Shown piece by piece: positions 22,283 through 31,191 of a stretch of DNA of 64,000 nt; position 1 is the stretch's first letter; each line of letters opens with the position of its first letter. The notes beneath the pieces are model-generated. The model searched no databases and was not told the origin of the DNA. It saw only the letters and a list, made by a program, of their open reading frames with translations. The DNA is from Neoceratodus forsteri (taxonomy: Eukaryota > Chordata > Ceratodontiformes > Ceratodontidae): the NCBI GenBank assembly GCA_016271365.2, contig CM057452.1:1246105001-1246169000 (forward strand), in the 5' to 3' direction. A program made the translations under genes and the position numbers.

Positions 22283-22455
22283 ATGATTGTCGATAGGGAA
22301 TCATTCACAGACAAGGATATTCTCTGATCCTGAAGTCTCCATGGCAATGGATGACCTCTTGAGTTTCGCTCTCGAGGCCTAACACTGCCAAGGAGACCTC
22401 TCAATGGAGAATATCCTATTGTAAATGCCTCGGCATAGACAATCCTCTATATAGA
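22283..22455. mobile_element. Fold-back element in outer LINE
   Basis: Nested imperfect inverted repeats. GATTGTCGATAG (about 22,285) mirrors CATAGACAATC (about 22,433). GGATATTCTC (22,315) mirrors GAGAATATCC (ends 22,416). GTCTCCATGGCA (about 22,335) mirrors TGCCAAGGAGAC (about 22,386). Non-coding. A MITE-like insertion is the simplest reading. Confidence 0.55.
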
Positions 22456-23384
22456 TACTATTTGCATTGAGAGGTAACACTAAAGCCTTGATTCATCAGA
22501 AGGAAAAAGAAAAATTTGTGAAGTCAAAAGCATCATAATGTCAGTTTCCCACTCCTTGTTCTTGCACAAGTCTGCCTCGTGCTTTTTTCTTTTTCTTTTT
22601 TTTGACACCCTAGTTTCTGGCCCTGGATCCTTAGCACTAGAGAAAGGATCTGGCAGAGATGAGACAACTGAAGATTCATCTGACCCTTCTTCTGATTCTC
22701 CCCACTCTTTCTGTGAGGACAAAACATCATATTTATTATCCAGTACTGGTCATCTTCAGTTTTGGTGGATACTTCTTTTTATGTTGTCTAGTGATCATTT
22801 TAAATACTTCAGTCTCTGTGGTAGTGCAGGGTGGCATAACAGCATCAGAGTGTTTATTGGTCATCAAACCATTAAAGGGTTCTCCAAGGGAATATCTATA
22901 ATTTAAGTTTTTATGTCTGAGAACACATTAGCTTCTGCTTCCCGTTCTGAGGCAACAGGGATATCAGGTCAAAACAGGCTTCCATTGAACCTTATACCCC
23001 TTCCTCAACCCCCTCCATCAAAGTGGCAGGTATTCTCATATCGGGAGCCACACCGATAGATGGCAGTTGTTGAGATGGGTGGCTTCATCTGGGCATAGAT
23101 GATTCTTTTCCGGTACAAGGTTTTGGGGCCACATTTACACAATAGTGTTGCTCTGCTTGATCAGTAACATCAGCCCTATTATCTGATGCCCATGGACAAG
23201 ATCTGTAGAGATGATCTTTGTCATCGCAGAGGTTACACCTCACTTGATCAGGGTATTGACTGCAAGTAGACCCCAGTTCATAGTACAATCCACCTTATGG
23301 AAACACAAGCATTACTCTGATGCAGTCTTGCCCTATATTGATAGCAAGCTTTGAGATGACCATTATAAAAAAGCAAACCCCTTT

Positions 23385-24985
23385 CCCTACCCAAATACCC
23401 CTACAACTTCTTTCCTTCTTTTCTGAAAAATGCTCCCTTTGTGTACCTCATTCACCCTGTGAGTTATTTAAAGGTCTCTATCATGTCCCCTTCTCTCCTC
23501 TCTTCCAGGGTGTATATGTTTAGATCCCTCAGTCTCTCCTCATAGAACATTTGGTGCAGCCTCTGCACCATTTTTATTGCCCCTGTTTGAATGGCCTCTA
23601 CCTTTCTACCTTTTTTCTGAGGTGTGTTTTTCAGATCTAGACCAGTACGCCAAGTGTGGTCTCTTCCAGGGTGCACATGTTTAGATACCTCAGTGTCTCC
23701 TTATTTCCTTCTTTTCTGAACAATGCTCCATTTGTGTTCCTTATTCACCCCGTGACTCATTTAAGGGTCTCTATCATGTCCCTCTCTTTAACCTCCATTC
23801 TAGGATGTACAGGTTTAAATCCCTCAGTCTCTCCTCATAGGACATTTGGTGCAGCCCCTGCAACATTTTTATTGCCCTTTTTTGGATGGCCTCTACCTGT
23901 CTACGTCCTTTCTGAGGTGTGCTTTTCAGAACTGGACCAGTACGCCAGGTGTGATCTCACCAATGACTGATACAGTGGCAAAATCACCTCCCTCTTTCTG
24001 CTGGTGATACCCCTCCATTCAACCCAGCATCCCACTGGCTTTCCCTACAGCTTTGTTGCATTGCCTTTCCACCTTAAGGTCATCAGTTATTTTTATCCCA
24101 GGTTCCTTTCATTTTTAATTACCATCTGTACCACCCCTTCTATACTCTGCCTCTGGATTTCTGAACATAAAGTGCATGATTTTACACTTTTTTGAATTGT
24201 AATTCAGCTGCCATAACCTTAAACATTTCTTGAGACGTTTCCAGTCTCCATTCATTCTCTCCACCTACTCCAGATTGTTCAACCTATTGCAGCTCTTGAT
24301 GTCATCTGCAAAGAGGCATGCCTTCCTTTCCAGTTCTTCTGCAATATCAGCTATAAAAACAGTAAAGAGAACTGGACCCAGTACTGAACCTTGAGGAACC
24401 TCACTGGTCACTCTTCCTTCCTCCATGTGAGTGTTGTTAACCACCACCATCTGTCACTTATCCTTCATCCAATTACATACCCAATGTACTGCCTTGGTTC
24501 CCACCCCAAGCTTCACAGTTTTTTTATGAGCCTCTTGTGTGGTATCATATTATAGGCATAGCTGAAGTCTAAGTAGGCCATGTCCCCATGTCTACCACTC
24601 CCTCTGATCTGTTTCTGTGGTCACCCAATCAAAGAAACTAACAGGTTTGTCTAACATGATCTTCCTCCCCTGAATCCATGCTGTCTTGCATCTTATAAAC
24701 TGCCAGATGCAAGGTAATCTACCATTGTTTCCTTCAGAAGTGACTCCATTAGTTTATCCACTACTGATATCAGACTGACCAGCATGTAGTTGCCAGCCTC
24801 TTTCCTGCTGCTGATCTTATGGAGTGGGACTACATCTGCCCTTCTGCAGACATCTGGGATCACCCCTGTATCTAGTAACTTAATAAATAGGGCTGTCAGA
24901 GCTGCAGCCAGTACCTTCCTGAGCTTCTTTAGTACCCTTGGATTAGAGGTGTTGCCAAATTCAAATCTGTAGCCAAAGTTATGGT
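23385..24985 (-). mobile_element. CR1 LINE, RT and 3' part, with internal duplication
   Basis: Minus strand shows CR1 blocks: EVPQGSVLGPVLFTVFIADI and ACLFADDIKSCNRLNN (24,265-24,450, catalytic FADD). Above them are reversed NYRP-type and DWR-type blocks (about 24,740-24,970). Below is the C-terminal region QRLHQMFYEERLRDLNIYT (23,464-23,600). The last 270 bp occur twice in tandem (about 23,385-23,650 and 23,650-23,960). The octamer tail is missing and the 5' end is truncated within RT. Not active. Confidence 0.8.
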
Positions 24986-24989
24986 GAAG

Positions 24990-25275
24990 CCAGCAACTCT
25001 GTCTCTGGATGATTTCACAAAGTTTTCTCCTTTCAGCGTAAATTCACCTGTGCTGACTTCACCTTGTAACTTTGCCTTATGGTTGTAAAGGTGAAGTTAT
25101 GAAAAAAAGGCTCAATCACATGGCAGAGTTTCTGCAGGTCACAAGGGACATTTCAAGCAGGCAGAAGATGACTCATTGCTTTCAGTGTCTCTGCATTACA
25201 CATATAAAACGTGTGAGTGAGCTTCAGCTCAGAGCATGTGAGAGAAAACCAGGTAGTTTAAACTTAAAAAAAAGT
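24990..25275. other. No recognised gene; short open frame
   Basis: Between the CR1 and the L1-like LINE. A 70-codon plus-strand frame (25,072-25,284) includes THCFQCLCITHIKR, which has two Cys pairs, but I recognise no family. It may continue after the L1-like insertion into the open stretch at 27,739, because removing the LINE joins the two flanks at its TSD. Confidence 0.35.
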
Positions 25276-25291
25276 TTATTTTGAACTCTTT

Positions 25292-27551
25292 CTTTTGTTG
25301 ATAAACATTTTATTGAAAATAACAACACACAACACAAATCACTAAATCCAAAAAGTTAAACTCACAATGCACAAAAACAATAACAGGCACAAACACATAA
25401 TCTATAAAACACATATCGGAGTGCCATATAATATTGTGCACAATCTTATACAACATCTAGTGACAAGAAAAATGTAACCAATAATCAAATACACAGAACA
25501 TGCTGGATCCCTCCCCTCTAGTCATATACCTTCTAAAGTACCAAAAAGAGATTATAACCCCCCAACTGTTACAGATCTTAGGCAATCCCTGCCAAATCCC
25601 TGTTCTGTAGTTCTGCACATATCAACCACTTATCCTACACCCTATGAAATTGAGGAAGAGCATTCCTCTTCCTAAAAATCACCCAATAATAAGAAGTGGC
25701 CTTAGAGAACATCTGTTTGCACCTGTAAAGGGGAGTACCGTAGTACACCTCCAATTCAGAAGCAACAGTCTCTTTGCTTCCAATGCCGCAATGAATAACA
25801 CCTCTTTTTAAACTAAAGCACTTGCATCTAATAACACTGGATTCCCTAGGATCTAAAAAATTGGGAAATTTGGAATGTGAATTTTTAGGATGTCTTTCAA
25901 ACACATAATAATCTCTTCCCACCATGCCATTAACCGAGGACAATCCCATGCAATGTGGAATATTGACCCAGAACATTTCTGGTATTGCCAACATAAATCT
26001 GAACCTAAGAGTCCTAACTTCACTAAATGAACTGCAGTGCAATGCCATGTACATAACACCTTCTTCTGAATAAGTTGATGTTTGGGGCCAGGAGAAGCTT
26101 TATATGCTGTGTATCAGCACCGATGCCAAACTTCTGGATCCAATTCCACCTGCACATCCTCCCCCCATTTTATCCTAGATGGCTCCCAATCCAGTAAATA
26201 GACCCTCAACAGTTTTTTACACAGTAAGCTAACATGGCCCCTTGGGGTTTTAAACCATTTAAGCAATCATTTCATCCAATCGGTCTCAATAACACTAAAA
26301 GGCTTGAAAAAACTGTCCCAACAGAGCAGGTCAGAGATGAAAATACCTCCACAGATCCCTAGATGGAATTTTAAATTTGGCCTGTAGATCATGAAATGAA
26401 ACCAGAGAACCAGGCTCCTGGTCCACTAAATCCCTTACAGTCCTAAGACCTTTAGTCACCCACATACTTCAATACATATATGACTATTCCCCACCAAAAT
26501 AGCAGGATTATACCACAATGGCTCAAAAACCACCAAAAAGGTAGTATCCCATCCATGCGCCTCCACATCTGAAGAGAGAATAGCATAGGTAACGTCCCTA
26601 CCCAAGAAGCCTGACTAGAGGATTTCAATAAGACTGACAATGGACCTGACCTAACAAAGTTTGCTCAATCCCCACCCAAAGGGGTGACTTAGAAGAGGAA
26701 AGGAATATCCAATTCAAAGTCTGTTTTACCTCATGACATATATGTTAGGCCCACAACCTAGGCAAATCCCATCCTCCTGAGATCCCAAGAGCATGAAGGA
26801 TCCTTCTACTAAAACGAGGCGGAGTACTATTCCAGAGGAAGTCAAATATCATCCTGTCCATTTTAGCCCAAAACCCATTGGGATAGTGAGTGGTAAATCC
26901 TACCGGGTAAATATGTCATATGCTTAATAGCATATGACAAAACCCTGAAAAAGAAACAGTATGGTACATGACAACAAGAGGGTGCAATACCTTGAATGGT
27001 CCTGTGTGTGTGGTACTGAACCCTCTCACTGTCCCAGGCAGACAATAAGACCTCTGTTGGGATGTGCCTCTGCCAAGCAGCTGCCATGGCTCAACAAAAT
27101 GAGCCACTGGCAGCAAGGGATACAAGCAGAGCATTTGGGACTGGGTTCGAGTCCCAGTTCTAGATGCACAGCAATTTTCATTTTTTTCATACTTCGTGCG
27201 ATATTTACTTTAAACCCTCATCCCCCAAGTTAGGTATTTTAGTTGGGGGGTTTGGGGGTACATGCAAACAATCATGCTGTATTGGCAGCATGGTATATGC
27301 ATGAGGCATAATGTCTTGTGACATTATGACTACGTGCAGGGGTAAATTACAAAATTTATAAAATAACCACGGAAACACCATCATTTGAAGTGGCAATTTT
27401 GTCAGGAAGGGATGACCAAAGCTTTTTCCACCTGTGAAAGTCAATCTTAATCTCCTATAAGACATCTGAAAGATTCTGAGAGCACATGTCTTGGAGTTGA
27501 CCCAAAATAAACATATCCAAATACTTCACTCCATCAGGAGACCACTTAAGG
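25292..27551 (-). mobile_element. L1-like LINE, 5'-truncated, with 16-bp TSD
   Basis: Flanked by TTATTTTGAACTCTTT at 25,276-25,291 and 27,552-27,567. The minus strand encodes the end of RT: a KMDRMIFDFLWNST-like thumb (about 26,820-26,870) and GISGGWDLP (about 26,770). The C-terminus (25,853-26,059) has LCWQYQKCSGSIFHIAWDCP, the Cys/His pattern of L1 proteins. Stops break it. A tRNA-headed SINE lies inside (27,074-27,345). Copy A of the large duplication starts within this LINE at 25,871. Confidence 0.8.
27074..27345 (+). mobile_element. tRNA-headed SINE, copy A
   Basis: Head AGCAGCTGCCATGGCTCAAC with an exact B box GGTTCGAGTCC (27,144-27,154). A body with CATACTTCGTGCG follows, then a conserved tail TGGCAGCATGGTATATGCAT and AATGTCTTGTGACATTATGA. 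The same family occurs reversed at 41,019-41,330 (body form TTCACACTTTGTGTGAAT). Lies in the L1-like LINE. Confidence 0.7.
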
Positions 27552-27738
27552 TTATTTTGAACTCTTTTTCATTCATTACCTAATCTTACTTTCCTTACTT
27601 ACTTAATCTTCATTTTTTGCTAATTTTTGAGGTCTTTTTCCTGTCTGATTACCTCCAGTTGATGAATTTGCTGGCCCTTGTACAAGTAGTTACTTCTGTA
27701 ACACATCAACATGATCATGCCTTGGACATGATCTTTTC

Positions 27739-28110
27739 TTGGGGCTCAAGTTTATAACCTCAAGACTGACTCAGTCAGTCTGTCAAATCATTGCACAGAG
27801 AAGCTCTTTTACAAGGCCCACATTTGAACCCCCCCAGGAGATGACTCAGTACCACCCTTTAAGAGGACTGAATTCAGTAAAACATCAGGCTGCACTGGAC
27901 ATATATGCTATGCTGGCAACCTGTGAGATGGAGACTGAAGAGGCAGTGAAGGCTTATAATAGGGTAATCTGTGACTCATGCAGTGCCATTGCACAGTTCT
28001 ATGTATGTCACATGGGGTGGGAGCACAGCAGCAAGTTAGCCACAGGCTGCTCCATTCCGTTCAGTCTTGTCCGACTGCTTTGGCAAAACTTTTTTTACTC
28101 TAAGGCACTG
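27739..28110 (+). other. Unidentified open stretch, probable transposon relic
   Basis: About 124 codons open on the plus strand, cut at 28,110 by the CR1. Residues include SFTRPTFEPPQ, YHPLRGLNSVKHQAALDIY and YVCHMGWEH. I do not recognise the family. The stretch recurs in copy B (49,405-49,701) with a stop just upstream, where CAGAGA became CAGTGA. Coding-like composition and conserved Cys/His/Trp hint at a real protein, perhaps a gag-like product of a retroelement or a host exon. Neither reading is established. Confidence 0.35.
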
Positions 28111-29712
28111 AAACATAGAAACATAGAATTTGACGGCAGATAAGGACCGCTTGGCCCACCCAGTCTGCCCATTTCCCTACCTACTGGATAAGCTGCAGAT
28201 CCTAGTTAACCAGCAGCCTACTTCTTCCTACCCCCACCCCCCAGAATTGCCTTATGACTATCCCATGCATGCTTGAATTCCACCACTGATTTTGACTCCA
28301 CAACCTCCTCCGGAAGGCCATTCCATGCATCCACAACCCTCTCTGTGAAAAATACTCTTAAATTACCTCGGAGCCGCCTCTATCTTCAAATTGTGCCCTC
28401 TTGTTCTTGCACACCTCTTTTTTGAAAGATGCTACCCTCTTGGACTTTGTTGATTCCCTTGAGGTATTTGAAAGTTTCTATCATGTCCCCTCTCCCTCCT
28501 TTCCTCGAGGCTATACATATTAAGCTCCTTAAGTCTCTCTTCATATGTCTTCCGGTGCAGACCCTGCACCATTTTAGTTGCCCTCCTCTGGACAGCTTCC
28601 ATCCTGTCTATGTCTTTGCAGAGATTGAGTCTCCAGAACTGCACACAGTACTCCGGATGGGGTCTCACCAGCTGTCTGTACAGAGGGATAATAACTTCCT
28701 GTTTTCTACTGGTGATGCCTCTCCCTATGCATCCCAGTATCCCCCCAGCCCTCCTTGCTGCCCTCTCACATTGCTTGCCCACCTTTAGGTCATCTGATAT
28801 GACTACCCCCAGGTCCCTTTCCATTTTTGTTGTTGTTAGTATCTCACCCCCCATTGTGTACTCTTCCCTGGTTTTTGTTTCCCAGGTGCATTACCTTGCA
28901 TCCTTAGCATTGAATCTAAGCTGCCATACATTTGACCATTCCTCTAACCTTGCCAAGTCCCTTCTCATCCTTTCCACCCCACCCTGTGAATCAACTCTGT
29001 TGCAGATCTTAGTGTCATCTGCAAAGAGACATATTTTTCCTTCCAGTCCTTCTGCAATGTCGCTATAAAAACATTGAAGAGGACTGGTCCCTAATACTGA
29101 ACCTCAGTACCCGCTAGTAACCTCCTTTCTTCTGAGTGGACTCCATTTACTATTAGTCTCTGTGTCCTATTCTCCAGCCAATTTCTTTACCCAGGCTGTC
29201 ATCTTGGGACCCACTCCCAGGCTGGCTAACTTGTATATTAATCTTTGTGTGGGACTGTGTCAAATGCCTTGCTAAAGTCTAGGTAGGCCATGTCCACAGC
29301 CCCTCCCTGATCTACTACTTTGGTCACCCAGTCAAAGAAATCTATCAGATTCATCTGGCATGACCTTCCCGCTGTGAATCCATGCTGCCTAGGGTCCTGT
29401 GCCCTCTGGCCTCTAGATACTCGACAATTCTTTCCTTTAGAAGTGATTCCATCATTTTCCTATCACTGAGGTTAAACTAACAGGTCTATAGTTTCCTGCT
29501 TCTGCCTTGCCCCCACTTTTGTGAAGGGGAATCACATCTGCCCTCCTCCAGTCCTCGGGTACCACCCCATCCTCCCATGATTTTTTGAAGAGGGTAGTCA
29601 GTGGTGTCACTAGTTCTACCCTTAGTTCTTTTAAAATTCTGGGATGAATCCCATCAGGCCCCATTGCTTTGTCCACCTTCAGTTTTAAGAGTTCTTTCAC
29701 AACTCTTACACT
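28111..29712 (-). mobile_element. CR1 LINE unique to copy A
   Basis: A 1.6-kb, 5'-truncated CR1. Its plus-strand start AAACATAGAAACATAGAATT is the reversed octamer tail. The C-terminal block (28,432-28,854) has MERDLGVVISDDLKVGKQC and a RRATKMVQGLHRKTYEERLK-like phrase. The RT start (29,452-29,715) has KAMGPDGIHPRILKEL and AGNYRPVSLTSVIGK. CACTG flanks both sides (28,106-28,110 and 29,713-29,717). Copy B has a single CACTG at 49,670-49,674 with no insert. Confidence 0.92.
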
Positions 29713-29923
29713 CACTGTTAAGATTTTTAATGATGGTTTTTTGACTGCTTGGCCATATGTGTGTAAAATACTTTTACTGCCAAGTTTGATAGAGGTTTTC
29801 AGAATTTATCATAAAGCTAAAACAAGTTAAGTAGTTGGGGTTCTGATAAGCTCCAGGTTAGACCGACTGCATTTAATGTGCGGCATTTAACATGTGGCAT
29901 TATCAAGTTGGCTTTCTAAACAG

Positions 29924-29994
29924 CTTCTGTGTTTGAGCTTGGACCTGGACGATTCCCAAGAAGAAAAGAGGATGCCTGGGATTATGATGGAACT
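29924..29994 (+). CDS. Possible host-gene exon 1 of a pair, copy A
   Basis: The acceptor GGCTTTCTAAACAG precedes 29,924. The reading frame gives SVFELGPGRFPRRKEDAWDY and ends at GGAACT followed by GTAATG, a weak donor, in phase 0. A stronger donor (AAAAG|GTATGC at 30,029) would leave a phase that hits a stop in exon 2, so I prefer the phase-compatible end. Copy B (49,881-49,951) has the same length and, as far as I can see, one synonymous change (AAA to AAG). I do not recognise the protein. It could also be a fossil transposon frame. Confidence 0.4.
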
Positions 29995-30128
29995 GTAATG
30001 CTAATAAAATTACATTACAGTTTAAAAAGGTATGCTGGCATTGCCTTGGGGCTGGGGTTATTGGTGGTTGGCTTTTCTCCTCGAAGTTATTGCACTCAGA
30101 GGAATGTTTTTTTTGTTTGTTCTGACAG

Positions 30129-30262
30129 GTTTCTATTCTGCATGAGCTTGAGAATGATGCTGAAAAATTCAGAGTTCCAGAAATGCTAGAAAACTTTGAT
30201 CTTTTGTTGGCGGAAAAGGGGTTTCAAAGCTGGCAGACCCCTAGAAGGAAGGAGAAGTTAGA
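30129..30262 (+). CDS. Possible host-gene exon 2 of a pair, copy A
   Basis: A pyrimidine-rich tract and TCTGACAG precede 30,129, and GTAAGT, a consensus donor, follows 30,262. Of the three frames only phase 0 is open across all 134 bp. It gives SILHELENDAEKF, then EMLENFDLLLAEKGFQSW and TPRRKEKL, an acidic helical sequence with no motif I can name. Copy B (50,087-50,220) differs by two bases: one silent, and one changing Glu to Lys near the end. The surrounding 500 bp have no repeat signature I can identify. Good splice sites plus an open frame make this the best host-gene candidate in the window. Confidence 0.5.
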
Positions 30263-30640
30263 GTAAGTAATTTAGCTTCCAATGGAGCACCCCACCACAG
30301 GAGAAAGAATATAGGGGTATGTTTTAATAAAAAGCTAACAGTGTTCTTATGGCTGATAAGAGTGAATATGAACACATGGGTGACTGTGGTGTCTGACCAG
30401 AAACAATATTTTCACCCGCAGGGAAAAAAAGACTCTTTCTTCCTTTATTTGGTAATGTAAAAGAGTCCCATTGTATTGTGCAAGGATGCTGCTCAGTGAC
30501 TGTGGAGGCTGGATATGGGGTAAAACCCCTTAAGAGGTATTCTTTAACTGTTTTGTTTTTTACTCTGTAATTGCCCAAACAAGAGATCTGACTTGGCCAA
30601 CTTCAACTCTAAAGCAGGCGAAGTAAGGCACAGGGATTAT
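30263..30640. other. No gene seen (possible intron)
   Basis: Follows the putative exon donor. Nothing recognised. A minus-strand open stretch (30,324-30,578) has no motif and is slightly altered in copy B. Confidence 0.4.
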
Positions 30641-31191
30641 GGTGCTGCTGTTTAAGTTTAAAGTTTCAGTAAAAGCAGGGAGCAGGGCACTCACCAATCA
30701 TAAGTGTCCCCAAGAAAGAAAGAAGCTTCAATGCAGTTTCTTCATATCTTTATTCCATATCCAAAAAGGTTCCAACAATGTTAGGAATGCAGTGCTGTGC
30801 TGCATTGCTGGCTTACGAATCGCCCTCCTCTCAAAGCTTTCTTAGAGCTAATTGCAAAAGAAGTTGTAGGTGCCTATATACATACAAACTCAATCACGTG
30901 CAATTTAAACCAATACTAAGTGAGAAATAATATTAATTAAAAGTCATGTGAAGGTTGTGATTTTATGCAGTCAGTGACAACATTCATCAAAAAACTTTTT
31001 ATGCAAAACTAGTTATTAGAACTAGTCCATTTTTATTACATACAGCATCATTTTCTTAACTAACTGCGGGCAGTAAGGTTTAATTCTCAAAAAAGAAATC
31101 CTCATTTGTCGAGGCTTCCGTATCATGAGGGATTCCTCAAACAACAAAGAGAGCAGAGGATTAAGAGGCAACTTATTTACTGTTATATTTG
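30641..31191 (-). mobile_element. Penelope-like element, 3' end, copy A
   Basis: Minus-strand 3' part of the PLE, continuous with 33,845 onward once the CR1 is removed. TATATTTG occurs at 31,184-31,191 and at 33,845-33,852. The open stretch 31,022-31,249 has ISFLRIKPY and NPLLSLLFEES but no known domain. The exact 3' terminus is uncertain; the sequence from about 30,640 downstream stops resembling coding DNA. Confidence 0.4.

Larger units (their letters stand above)
21088..23385 (-). mobile_element. Outer LINE, 5' half (EN and ORF1)
   Basis: Resumes the outer LINE after the SINE. Minus-strand translation gives a linker region (21,083-21,277). The EN domain follows, with a TSDHKAIQAVI box (about 21,380) and GGDFNCN (about 21,620-21,640). 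Fold-back insertions lie at about 22,090-22,455. A basic/acidic ORF1 tail is at 22,480-22,730 (EEGSDESS, KKRKRKKH), and a zinc knuckle CNLCDDKDHLYRSC is near 23,200-23,230. A CR1 interrupts it at about 23,385. The ORF1 N-terminus was not found, so the 5' end is lost or lies beyond that CR1. Confidence 0.6.

Noticed and set aside
22315..22416. microRNA precursor
   Set aside because: Large internal loops and a wider fold-back context fit a MITE; no evidence of a mature arm.
27074..27160. tRNA gene candidate with exact B box
   Set aside because: No cloverleaf that I could complete, a non-tRNA body and tail follow, and related copies exist, so it is a SINE head.
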